DNA of 64,000 nt from Varroa destructor (lineage: Eukaryota > Arthropoda > Arachnida > Mesostigmata > Varroidae), in assembly GCF_002443255.2 (NCBI RefSeq), contig NW_019211454.1, positions 33,028,061 through 33,092,060 on the forward strand, read 5' to 3'. Positions 33,236 to 44,340 of the stretch are shown one piece after another (within the stretch, counting starts at the first letter, position 1; every line of letters starts with the position of its first letter). A program made the translations under genes and the position numbers. Under the pieces are notes generated by a model, which saw only the letters and a list, made by a program, of their open reading frames with translations, searched no databases and was not told the DNA's origin.

Positions 33236-34623
33236 GAAATGGTATAGGCTTCATCGTTTTTTTGGGTCGTTTTCTAGTTCCACATCTTTGAACCTTTTTT
33301 TCCTTCTTGTTGCATCCTCCAGGCCCGCTTTTGTTGCTGCCTTTGCTCCTCTATGGGACGGTGTTTTAAAAAAGTAAATGTTATAGGCGCCGACTGCCGA
33401 TAAACGTTTGAACACTCCCTTTCGCTTTTTTCGTACACACACATACACACAAAGAACATCAATGTAGGATGCTTACGCTTCTGTCTTCGTATTATGTATA
33501 CGACATGTAAATCTGACCGTTTATTCTGGCGTGACTTGGACTCCATGGTATGTGGCGTTGTTGAAGGACTAGCCCGCCTTCTTCCCTTTTCTCCGTGCTG
33601 TATATTGAGGACATTGTGGGCCTGAAGAACTCACAGACTTATTTTCAAAGGCGAAGAAAACTGCGAAATCGTGTCACTGCACAAGGACTGTGAATATGGC
33701 GACACAGTGTTGTATTGCATAACATATGGATAACTGCGTCTTTAACTGGAGGCATTTTTGCTTCTAACTTCAGTTCTTTCCGGTTGTTAGCCTTACTGCC
33801 ATAGTTGAATCGGCGAATGGAAGCAGTAAGGAAGGGCGTCTTCGCAGAATTACGTTTGTTACTTCGTCAGAATTTCAAGCTGGAAAGCGGCTTGTCAGTG
33901 GTCGGTCGATTCAACTAAATTTTTCGGGGGAGGAGAAATGCGGTGGTCGGAACTGAATACCCATTGTAAAACTCCCATAAGAACTTCCCGGAAAAACCAC
34001 CGCAAAAAACTTAAGTGCTTGCAGCTATCGTATGGAGAAAATAGAAAAAAAAAAGCATCATCTTTACAGAAAAATGGTAGATTACTATTTTCGTTGACTA
34101 TATTATAGTTCTTCTCGGTGATTTAGGCTGTGGTAAGCGTTGAGTTATGAAAAATCTTCGTTGTAGTCTCAGCTGTAGTCTTTTCTCAAGATTACTACTT
34201 TTTCTTGCGAGGAGTCATCTTTTTTCTACGCTATATCTGTACAGGCTGTACAGCCCTACCGTACGATATTAAATGAGGGAACCGCGGACAACACTTCTTA
34301 TTGGTAGTTATACTTTTTATATATAGTTTCTTTTACTGGTTATATTATGTAAAATATACATTTTTTGGCACCAACAATTTGGGCTCAAAGAAAGCATATC
34401 ATATAGCAACGTCATACAAGTAGCGTTATAACACAACGTACCGGTTGTGACTTCAGCTGATGATGGCGGTTGGCCGCCTCTATTAACATTCAAAACAAAG
34501 TGGGAAAATCAACATCTGCCTCCGCCGATGCACTCCTTTAACATCCCCACCGCAATCCTTTAGATCAAGTAAACGAACGGAGAGTCACACGATCCACTTG
34601 CCAACTCGTGGTGGCCTAGTTAG

Positions 34624-34657
34624 TATATATATATATATATATCGAGAGAGAGAGAGA
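34624..34657 (+). repeat. Compound (TA)n(GA)n microsatellite
   Basis: TA repeats at 34,624-34,642 pass into GA repeats at 34,644-34,657. Confidence 0.95.
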
Positions 34658-35090
34658 AAGCTTGCAAGCAGAGTAATTAATACAGGCTGTCATGAAGGCA
34701 AGCATCGAGTGGGCCTCAGCCAGCGCTTAACTACCAAATCTCACCGATCTGTGTATGGATAATAAAGTTATGTACCTAAGTTCAGACGGCTGGAAAAGTT
34801 CTAGGCTACGTGTTCATGTTGGAGGCTGTCAATTGGTATCTTTTTTGTAAATGCCCTACAACATTGGCAGTACCTATAGTGCTTAATAGAGAGTAAAAAT
34901 TAAATTGATTTATTGGTGATAACAGACGCGTGTAGAAATGTTCTGTTATGACGGCATTAATTATTTAAACATACTTAAAGTACATGCAAAGGCTGAGGCT
35001 ACTTAAGATGCACAGCTGTTAAACCAATACATAATCATCCAAGTCTCAACTCATCATTGGACGAATAAAAACGATCATGGTATATGTATA

Positions 35091-35190
35091 NNNNNNNNNN
35101 NNNNNNNNNNNNNNNNNNNNNNNNNNNNNNNNNNNNNNNNNNNNNNNNNNNNNNNNNNNNNNNNNNNNNNNNNNNNNNNNNNNNNNNNNN
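35091..35190. other. Assembly gap, exactly 100 N
   Basis: One hundred N, flanked by TATATGTATA and TATATATATA. The round size indicates a placeholder for unknown length. The gap interrupts a TA microsatellite. Confidence 0.99.
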
Positions 35191-35699
35191 TATATATATA
35201 TATTTCGCACGACAAAATAAATAAAGATAGAAGGAAAGAAAAAAGACAGCTTAGTTTTCGTTTTTGATAGCATTACCATCCCAATGGCGAGTACCAGGAC
35301 ATAATAGTTTTTTAAGCTTATGGCCCACTTGTTACACGTAAAAATATTACCGAAATTCTTTTTAGTTCTATTCAATTAAAGCATACGTTGCTTCATATCC
35401 GTATCTGTAGTAAAGAATAATAACAAAACATTTTGAATCTGAGCAAAGACGAAAAGGCCTCGGAAGGGTAAGATGGTAAAAATGCAATCAAATATATGGG
35501 AAATGAGAAAATAACTTAATTCTGCTGTAAAAGACCTCTTCTTGAGTTTTTTTCAATGTCGAGCTTCGCGTGCTCAAAATGGCGATTTTTAAATTCGGGT
35601 TTGGTCGCAGCAATTGGTTACTTTTGACTGGCCATTTCGACAAAACGTTCAAATCTGATTTGTAAACAGTGCAGGCATAATCCGTTGTACATCGAAGTT

Positions 35700-35880
35700 T
35701 TTTGATAAGACCCTTCTCATGAAATATGCCTTGCCGAAAAATAGGCCTGGCCGCATTTTTCTCTGGCCGTTTCAGAATGTTGTGCGATACTAGTTATTAC
35801 GATTAAGGAACATCTTAATTGCGAATCGGCCAGTGAGTGGATTACCTACAATAAACCGGGCAGGTCTGCGTTTGCGGCTG
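35700..35880 (+). pseudogene. Short tetraspanin relic (25.9-kb type)
   Basis: CAGAATGTTGTGCG (35,773-35,786) aligns with the CCG site GAATGTTGCGG. ACGATTAAGGAACATC (35,799-35,814) aligns with the DW-KNV codons. The stretch at about 35,838-35,865 (TGGATTACC, then AAACCGGGCAGG) aligns with TGGTGACCC and AAACGACCCGGATG before GCW. Order matches; frames are lost. Eye alignment only. Confidence 0.35.
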
Positions 35881-37349
35881 TACCTTTCGGCCAGGAATAT
35901 TCATTTGCTTAGAGTGTCCTACCAAGAGAAATCGAAAGAAAACAGACAACATGCTTTTGAAGCTTTTGAGCTAAAGTTGAGGGCGACGTTTAGAACGACG
36001 CAAAAGCTATGAACACTGACACATTTCTAAAAACGTCGATTTGCTTAGCAAGAATAATAATAAAGGATTAATCAAACATTCGATTCAAACTCAATCTCCT
36101 TCAACCTCAATCAAACTCAATATACTTATGAAGAAGACTGTTACACTTGGGGCGCCAGAAAAGGCGAGCTTTATTACCTGAGTTTGTTGCAGGCCTGATC
36201 TTACAACCGGATGTATGTACAAAGGAGGCTTGATTACTGCGTATCCTCAGTCCCCAAGTAATCGACACTAATCATAGGCCCTCCTATCAAACAGGTCACA
36301 AACATAGATATGTCTGCAACCTTAAGCAGCGTTGAAGTCTAGTGCTTGGTAAAGACCTTCAGTAATCAGCTCCTTAATCTGATATCTAGCCGCAGAGTTA
36401 CAAACATGTTACCAGTTGTCTAGCACGGGAACATAATTAATAGTAGCGATACGCTAACTGCGTCTGCTGTGGCTATTATATGCGTTCTAAATTCAAATGA
36501 GATGACTTAGCGAAAAACGCTACGGCTTGGAGTAATAGGAACTTCGGTTCAACATCCAAACACTAATAAAGCTAAGTGTTAATTTTGTGACCTTACGTAT
36601 ACCCTTATTTTAAAATTCAAAACACGTAATGCTTTCTAAGAACTCTACACTGCCTGTAGTGCTCCAAGAGGGTTTCATTGAATTATTGACGCAATGGCAA
36701 CTTAGCTAGTCAGTCTACCCATGAGAAATTTCTTCAAGAGACTTCTTTTACTACGCAACTTTCCTTTGTAGCCTACAGTATAACAAAAAGTGTATGTGTA
36801 CATTATCTGACCTCAAGATACCAACAACGGGCTGAATTTTCGTCTGAACTGCTTATCGGCCCCATTGCTTAATGTGTGCACGTTTGATGTTCAGTTCTTA
36901 TTTTTCATTCTTTATCTGTTTCTATTCCGCTTGGCCTTCTGGTAACCAGCAGATGCGCTTGGCAGCCAACAACGCATTTCTTTTCTCCTAGCCGCGATAA
37001 CATTTCTTACTCTTATTCCAGTGAATCAGAAGCAGAAGTAGTCTGAGTGGGACCTTTCCGGATCGCTGCCGGTGGCTCATCAATGTTAATTCGCTTTGTC
37101 AGAACCGTGCCATCTGAGCATGAGTAGTAAGAATGGAACTTTCAGTTATATTCTCCGCTAGTAATAGTAGTGATAGAGCTGTAGTACTCGAAAGATATTC
37201 CATTCTCTCCATTTGCTTTCCCTCTAGGTGACTGCCTCTAATCTGCGTTAGCAGGCATCAGAAGAGCCATTTATTCCTATATATTTCCGTTCCTATATCA
37301 GTCTCATTCTGTCCGGCTTTTAACCGAAGACCAGAGGTCCGATAGCGTT
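35881..37349. other. Intergenic stretch, no gene seen
   Basis: A local run of ATTCAAACTCAATC-like imperfect repeats lies at 36,080-36,122. Nothing else recognised. Confidence 0.45.
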
Positions 37350-37490
37350 CTGTTGAATAACGCACTAGTTCGTCCCACAACTCGAGCTTTCGGTCCCTTA
37401 CGAGTAGTGCCTTCTCGTTACCGGATATTCCGAAGGGACTCTATCATAGACTCAACGGAATGTTGGTGTAGCCAATACACTTACCGAATT
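37350..37490 (+). pseudogene. Tetraspanin relic fragment (25.9-kb type)
   Basis: The open frame at 37,430-37,470 reads RRDSIIDSTECWCSQ, aligned codon by codon with KQWDTIQSHAECCGLE of copy 5. GGGACTCTATCATA aligns with GGGACACCATACAA, and GAATGTTG is identical. Upstream codons only loosely match. The conserved Trp is changed to Arg. Confidence 0.4.
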
Positions 37491-38320
37491 CGCTTGCAGA
37501 AGCGGAAGAGGCTCGGGGGGCGGACGCGGGCTTCGCCGATTGCGAAAGAAAAGAGGAGGCGTCAGTTGGGCTTGCCAGTACAGCAGCCCGAGGAACGAAC
37601 TAGTGTCATGTAAGGACGAAACACGCTCGCCAGTTACACCGCTAGGTCTAGAAAAAGCATCGCCTGCAACTGTAATTGACTCCGATACGCCGAACTGAAA
37701 CCTCTGCGATGCCCTAACGCAAACTAGAACCATCAGAACAGCAGCCGACTGAAGCTGCCAACAGTCCGGTATATCTCCCCCTGGACGAATCCTTCTTTAG
37801 TGTTTGCAAGCAACCATATTTTTAACACAGCACCCGGACAATCCCAGATTCACTGTCAACCCTCGACTTACCCCCGTCAAACGTGAGCAGCAGTCTTCTT
37901 CGGGTTGCCGCAAGTTCCTTGCTCTAGCCTCAGATGTATCCGAGATAGCCTCCTGCGTTCGTAAGAAATCTTTACCACCACTGATAGCAATAGAAGCAGT
38001 TGTAGCTGCAAGAGCAAACTAAGGAGATGAACGACAAACGAAAACCTCTTTACTTCTGCTCCCCACACATAACAAATAAACCAAAATAAGGCTTTGGATT
38101 GTTCTCCGTAGTGCCAGCCAACAGTTATATGCCGTCCATAGGAAGACGCTACTGCTTTCATAGCAATCTCCGGATGGTGACTGGTTTGTCTGCCGACCAG
38201 AGCCTTTACATTACAACTACTCTTCGTTTGCTAACGCGAGATGGTAGAAGAGCACAAACTTCATTGCGCCATCACTCGCATCACCGCTTGTTTGTAGTCA
38301 TTACAGAACTGCTTTAGGTA
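37491..38320 (+). other. GC-richer coding-like island, unidentified
   Basis: Several frames are open on both strands. The + frame at 37,607-37,690 reads LGLEKASPATVIDSDTPN before a stop. A later + frame at 37,804-38,022 carries HPDNPRFTVNPRLTP. No frame continues for long and no splice structure is evident. Could be decayed coding DNA or a regulatory GC island. Product unknown. Confidence 0.25.
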
Positions 38321-38454
38321 CAGCGTCGCTGAGCGCTACAGAGCAAACTAACCATCTTGTCGTTGTTATGTTCGATACCTTTTTGGGGCAGCGAAGTCCT
38401 CTCGCTTTTATGATATTTTTTTACTTCATATATATATAATCTCACAGAAATCGG

Positions 38455-38510
38455 TATTATCAGCTACTGAATCGAGAGTTATTCAATTCTCTATTCAATA
38501 GCTGATAATA
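38455..38510. repeat. 18-bp inverted repeat, 20-nt spacer
   Basis: TATTATCAGCTACTGAAT (38,455-38,472) pairs with ATTCAATAGCTGATAATA (38,493-38,510) at 17 of 18 positions. The spacer can add an AGAG/CTCT stem. The result is a 56-nt hairpin, at the small end for an animal pre-miRNA; it could also be a mini inverted-repeat remnant. Confidence 0.8.
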
Positions 38511-39329
38511 AATGAGTCTTGGAAATTAGCTCGCCGTATAAAGACTCATCGTATTACTTTCTGGCCATATAATATCTTCGTACGCAACACGTAAGAGAGA
38601 ACTTGAAATTTTGCTGTAAGGTTCATTATTTTAATGTCAATGAACTTGGGTTTGACAGTGAACGTTCTATCTAGAAGTTCTATCCATCAAGATATCTAGA
38701 AGCCCCCGACAACGTTAAGTTACTGTTTAGGTCAGCAGGGCTACAACTTACATGTTACAAGACTCTAATTAGGAAAACGGATGCTTGGTGTTTTTTGCAT
38801 GACAAGTATAGATAAAAAGAAGCCCAATTAGCTCTAATACTTTTCTAGTGTGCTTCGGGTGAACTGTCTCTATGGCCAATTCGTCGCTTATCTCCCGAGA
38901 CAGACATTTTACGATAGCGGTCATTAAACTCGAACATGTGAAGCTTTGTGAACGCATCTCGCTTCTAACATGCACAGCTTTTGTCCATCAAATGAGAACG
39001 AAGTGTTAAAATCTAATAATAAACTAAATGCCCCAAGCAAAATAATTGATTATTATTATTATTAATATAGTTGAGTCTAAAAGGATTTAGTCAGTTTTCG
39101 CAAGCTATGTAGATTATATGAAAAACGTGCAGAATTTGTTAAATTGTTAAAATGTTGCATTAAGTTCTTATCACAGATGCATCACTACACTCCACAGGTC
39201 CAAGTTGCGAACTGCAGAGTGAAGCATGAATAGAAATGCCACCTATCATGTTCTATTATGATCGTGGGTGCAAGAATTTATTGAGTAACGGTCTACAAGA
39301 GGATAATGCTTTCATGCGACAAAGTCACA
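38511..39329. other. Intergenic stretch, no gene seen
   Basis: Includes an ATT repeat at 39,045-39,065. No coding region supported. Confidence 0.45.
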
Positions 39330-39545
39330 CCAAGGAAAAATGTATGCTTCTGGTACTGTTATTGTGATTTAGATGGGACCGTTCATGAGCAAGAACGAGG
39401 TCCGACCGGACCTCACTGAGACATGGCCAAACGCAGAAAGGTTGAATCTGCTAATTGAGAGACGTGCTCTGTTTATTTAATGAAAGTATTCAATGTGCTG
39501 AGCTGTGCTCATTGACGGCTAGTCATGGGAAAATGACTGATATTA
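39330..39545 (+). pseudogene. Possible tetraspanin relic (weak)
   Basis: AAAAATGTATGCTT (39,336-39,349) matches AAAAATGTCTGCTT of copy 3 (NVCL at the start of TM3) in 13 of 14 bases. About 160 bp on, TGAGCTGTGCTC and CATGGGAAAATGAC resemble the CCG and DW-KNV sites; spacing in copy 3 is 190 bp. No frame survives. Confidence 0.3.
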
Positions 39546-40299
39546 GTCTAAATTCTCTTCCATCAACTTTAAACACTAAGCATGATTTGCTGCCGTAATA
39601 ATGTCTATTCGGAAGAGAGACAAAAACGGCCTATTTTTTATTTAGCCAAGCCTGTAATTGTCGAGCCATCGTCAGCGTTCTTTTGGCCTTTTTTTTTAAA
39701 TGATAATTTAGCCTGAAAATTGTGTTATTTTCGGTTTAAGCATGTGCGTGAAAATAAGAGATGACTGTATAGCTAATAAATAAATGGAAGGAGTGGATCT
39801 TTAGTTTTCTAGGTCTAGAACCATTGAGAGAGAGGCGGCGAGTCGCAAAGGCCTCGGTTATTTGTCACGTACCTTAAAGCAACTAGATAATTCGACGACA
39901 TGAATTTTTATTTACTATTTATAGCTCAAGTAATGCGGTTTCGAATTCGTTGTGCCCTTTCCCGACGTATGCTAACTTAAACAGTTTAAACTCATTTCTT
40001 TCTTCGGTATTTAGCTTTAGGTGTTACGATTTGCATTTCAATACCTGATAGAGTATTGAACTCGGGACAGGCGTTTGTATAAAGATCTACCATACATCTG
40101 TGAGGTATAATGAGCATGAGTTCCAACTCCATATAGTGCCTATATAGCGTTTCGATGCAACCTAGATCCGGAAGGCTATGTAGACAGACACGCAGTCGAA
40201 GGCGTGCCTTACAAAGGCCAAGCTAGTGATCTTGTTTCGATAACTTCTTAGGGTAGATAGGGAAGAAGTATGTTAAGCCTCGCACGATAATATCGGTAT
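39546..40299. other. Intergenic stretch, no gene seen
   Basis: AT-rich, no supported feature. Confidence 0.45.
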
Positions 40300-40850
40300 C
40301 CCATAGCGCGAGTTCGAGCAAAGGAAAATCTCTGCTCCGTCTCCTGGACACAACTGAATAGGGCATTGTATGATCTCCTTGTAGTGCGTCCTAACATAAG
40401 AATACCTTAAAAAGGACGTCATTGCTACAGGAACGGACATAGCTAGTCCTGAGAATTATTTAGTTCAACACATCATCACAAAAGCGTGTTTTGTCTGCGT
40501 TTTGCCGTTATGATCCTTCGCTGTCGTCAAAAATTGTGTCACATCAGAAACTCGGACAGAGAAATCAATTTCGCTAATGAGCTTATGAATGCTACCTTGA
40601 TGTCAAGTGCCTATTGGTTCAGGGAATCTTAATGGTGAAGTGGGGGAATTACCAAGATTCAGGTTACGCGAAGAATAGTCTGCTGCCAGTACAGTCTTGC
40701 GTCCTCTGGAATAAGCCTAATTAGTTAGCGAGTATACATTTCGAATTTTGTGGACGCGCACTAATATCCTAGTAAACCTTAGTTTTCAATGTGTACCTTT
40801 ATTATGCTTTGCATTATCGTCTGCAATACTGTTCTACTAGGTTCAATTAG
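40300..40850 (+). pseudogene. Tetraspanin pseudogene (25.9-kb type)
   Basis: Aligns with copy 5 over most of its length. GGGCATT near 40,362 corresponds to the end of TM1, and ACATA near 40,393 to the small loop. ACATCATCACAAAAGCG, then TGTTTTGTCTGCG (40,470-40,500), matches GCATCATGCTAAAAACG and TATTCTGTCTTTT of TM3. CTAATGAGCTTATG (40,574-40,587) matches TTAACGAGACAATG, followed by TAC and GTC in phase. GAATTACCAAGATTCAGG near 40,647 matches GAATGTACCAGGATATCCAGG. TM4 is only loosely matched. Indels throughout; no long frame. Confidence 0.65.
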
Positions 40851-41799
40851 CTACGGAGACGTTACTTTTCTTGTTCTATATATACATGTATGTATATAGA
40901 TCCTTTCGTAAAGCTCATAACTACCTCGAATCGGATAATAGAATCTCTTCTGTTCAAAAAACCCTGAGAAGATAAGGCTGAAGATTTTCATTTCATTGCA
41001 ATGTTACATTATTTCCCATACGGTACTTGTCTGACGTTAATATTTATGAAACTTCCACGGGTAAATTTTTTATGCTAATTTTGCCTCTATGGATAAAATC
41101 AGTCAAATCGTTCCATACACATCAGCTTATGCTACTCTCTTATCTTACGTTCGCACAAGTGAACCTTCACTTGAGGTGTTCTAGTCTAGCTGGCGACCCG
41201 CAAGCATCGACCCAGCTAGTTCCTTTTTCCTGCTATTCTTTTGACTTCCTTCAAATAATGTATAACCCAGCTGGCTGAGTAAATATTCATTGAGGGCTTT
41301 TAGAAAAATTTTCATTCGGTCGTCTCTGCAACACGCTGATGGCACACAGCGCTTTGCCCGAAACGGTTAGCTGGCTTGATGTGCCTGACTTTGAGAGACA
41401 CGGAGGCTAGCATGATACGAAATAAGAAGCATAAATGAGCGGCAGGACATTTCGAGACAAAAGCGGAGCTCGTGTTCAAAACGATCTCAGTGTAGTAGTG
41501 GAGCGTATGAACGATATGGAGGGCCCGTTGACCCCCAACCCCGCTAAAGTAGCCTGAGCTGTGCGCCAGAGACTGCACGGCATCGCATTTTAGAAACGAT
41601 GAAACGCTGGAAGTCCTTGAGAAACTGACTACGTTTGTACTATCGACGAACAAAGTGCATTGCAGTCATTTAACGAAAGGCTCAATTATTCGTTTCGGTT
41701 CTGATGGAATTTAGTTTTAGAAATTCATTACATCAGAGGCGGGTGGTGGGTAGATGGCCTTTAGGCGCTCTTCCGGTCGAGCTATTTCTGCTTGTCCCC
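40851..41799. other. Intergenic stretch, no gene seen
   Basis: A palindromic TATATACATGTATGTATATA-type run lies at about 40,877-40,898. A minus frame at 41,653-41,312 (113 codons) is unrecognised and is treated as chance in a GC-richer patch. Confidence 0.4.
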
Positions 41800-41960
41800 C
41801 CCGTCCCCCGCCGTCTTCTATCTCACCGCTTCGACCCACTCCTTGGAATGACGAGCAGAACGGAAAACCGAAAGTGTGCTGTCTCGAGTATAACGAGGGG
41901 GCTATTGAGTTGGGTCGGACGTGTCTTGAACAAGATATGGGCATCACACAGTGATTCTAA
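41800..41960 (+). pseudogene. Tetraspanin relic fragment (15.4-kb type)
   Basis: An open frame ending at 41,954 reads WNDEQNGKPKVCCLEYN, aligned with EWDEVQKMHMCCGLEAP of copy 3. The nucleotides TGGAATGACGAGCAGAA and GTGTGCTGTCTCGAG support it. Gly of CCG is lost. The upstream C-rich tract (about 41,790-41,815) has no counterpart in the genes. Confidence 0.35.
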
Positions 41961-43490
41961 GAATGGAATAGATATGAACATTCATTAATAATAGGAAGCA
42001 AGAGGGAACGCTTTAACTATTTGTTAATCAAACCAGTTATCCATTAGGAACGGTTGGGTCAAAAGCGGAGCTTTGCTCTCGAACGAAGGCGACACTGTGA
42101 AAGCACCCTCAATGCGCATTATGATTATCTATCACGTAATTTTACTTTCACTTAAGTAATTCTATTTTTGAGACTCTATTGAAATTATTTTGTTCAGCAT
42201 TTAATAATCTTCCTTAATTATTGCCACTTACGTTTCGGCGTGAGTTCAGATACGATTTCTTGTAGTGACGGAAGAGTATTTACTAGCATATTATAACCGG
42301 CACCTCACTCTCGATTGTTTTCAAAGGCTTGAAATTTGATTTTTGTCACAAAAAAAATGTATTTAACGCTAAACTAGCGGAAAAATAGAATGATCCCTCT
42401 GAATTCAGTTTGGGCCCATGTAATAAAAAGTAAACGCATAGTTTTTATACTAACGACAACATCTGGCAAATACATCTTCTTCTAGCTTGTAAGAAAATTA
42501 TCGTTCGGACAATACGCTACTATGATCCCAATCCGCCAGACTGCAATACGACGTAGGCTCTAGAAAGATTTTTTCGCCTAAAACGAATCCTAACTTGATT
42601 GAATTACTGAAAATAATAGGCAATGTTGAAAAAACGCTGCTTCGAAAGCGTTAGTCTGAAGCACTAGTTAGAAAAGGAGAAAGTGCGCTGCATAGAAGAT
42701 TATAAAAATAAAAAAAGGGTTCACAATTACACATGAGAAATGTAATTTCTATGTGGCACAAGGTGAAACTTCAAGAATATTTAACATGCCGAGATATACC
42801 TTCACCAAATAGGAATTTTATCTAAACGTAGTTAACCCAATTTTCGATTAAGAAGGCCAGCTAGATGGGCATTCAGGAAAAAGTTACAAATCGGATGAGA
42901 TCATGTGTATGTATGATATATGTCGAAGTTTTGTCTTACGCGTGTTGTGTCAAAGCAAATAGAATACTTATTGAAAAACTTGGTATCCAAATAATGTAAT
43001 ATGATCTAGCTAGGCTGGTGGAAAACGCCAGAGAAAAGCTTCGGGTTTAGGCTCGCTGTCTGAAAACGAGGTCTGGTATTAATTCGATTGCCAGCTAGCT
43101 CCAGTCGGTCGATGGCTATATTGAATTCTCGCGTCAGTGACGAAAGCTATGCAACAAATGCATCGTAGTTTCTAAGCGCTTCGAATCAAAGTTTACGGAA
43201 ATATCCACTTACTTGATCCTCCAGCTTTCTCTAAAGCTGGTACTCTCTTTTTTCAAAGCGAGCTGCATTCTATTCATATAGTCGGTCCCTAATTTTTCTT
43301 CAAGGGCTTAACTAATGCTGTTCATGCACGACCACGCACGACTAGAATTAAACTTGTCTTCTTTGTTCGGGACTCGGCCCTGCCGACTTAATCTGCTTTC
43401 GTCGAGACCACTACCCACTAATTCTCAGTTACCCTCTGATGCTATGTCAGTCCGGATCTTCTTTCAATAGTAGTACAAGCTGAAAGGAGA
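41961..43490. other. Intergenic stretch, no gene seen
   Basis: AT-rich; nothing supported. Confidence 0.45.
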
Positions 43491-44340
43491 GAGAAGTGGC
43501 AGACCTTGTTCGACAAACCGGGGTTACCACCGCGCTAAACAGGTCAGGTCCTTGGCGGAGGGCAGAATTACCCTTTCGCTCCCGCGATAAGCTCAACCTG
43601 TTAGTTTTTTGTTCTTTGTCGTTGAGTCCAGCGAAACTATCTTTCCTGAGCCGATTTTTTTTCGTTCATGATGTACTCGGCCAGAATCTTGCCTTGTTTT
43701 CATTGCTCTTTGGAGCGACATATACGAAGTCCTTAATTCCTGCTCCTAATAAGTATTTGAAGTAAGGGCCTCTTTTGTGGCCATGTTGTAAGCAGCGAGC
43801 TGTTTTAGGGTGCGCATCTCGTCATTGGACCAACCCTAACCTTAATGGACATACAAGACTTAAAGTGCTTTACCTATCCGGTACAGATAGGATTGGAGAT
43901 TCTGCGTTTTGTGAGGAACTGGGTAGGGTGGTAGGTGAGTTCACCTTTCGCTCGTTCAATCCAGGCTGGTAACAGGGCTGTTTTCTGGAAACATAGCGCC
44001 TTGAGCTTCGAGCGATAGCGTCCTACTCCGCTTTTCGAATATTCGTGATCAGCTTCTTCTCCTGGATTAGCCTCATTTAGCTTAGCCTCCACCGTCCATT
44101 TCGTGTTCCCAGGGGATGGAGCTTCTTTATACCAAGATTACTTCGTGTTGACAGTTATGTATGCTTACGCTGCTTTGAAAAATAGAGGTAGAGCTCTGCG
44201 GAGATGGGTTTTGTTTGACGGAGTCCGCGCGGAAGACAATGAGATCGTCCCCTGTGGGGTAGGCGTTTGCGATTCATGGCCTGATCCAAGTAAAGACGTG
44301 GCTAATTTCACTACTCAAACTACTCACTATCCAGCATGAA
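43491..44340 (+). pseudogene. Tetraspanin pseudogene with insertion (18.3-kb type)
   Basis: At 43,690-43,745 the frame LALFSLLFGATYTKSLI matches the end of TM2 (LLVSLLGCCSTYKRK / TLFSAALLGCCGVYKKSS). At 44,155-44,330 an open frame reads VMYAYAALKNRGRALRRW, then VPCGVGVCDSWPDPSK. It matches TMYEYYTNKTSKREW, then DSCGVRPLNRTGCWKPEK; CCTGTGGGGTAGGCGTT matches CCTGTGGAGTGAGGCCGTT. The CCG site is deleted, and ~260 bp of extra sequence separates the two matching parts. The frame from 44,103 to 44,339 is still open. Confidence 0.5.

Larger units (their letters stand above)
33236..35690. other. Intergenic stretch with microsatellite and gap
   Basis: No gene supported. A minus frame at 33,546-33,274 is rich in Gln/Lys/Arg and unrecognised. 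A possible Cys-containing + frame at about 33,640-33,730 (CEIVSLHKDCEYGD) ends at a stop and is not pursued. Contains the TA/GA repeat and the assembly gap listed separately. Confidence 0.4.
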
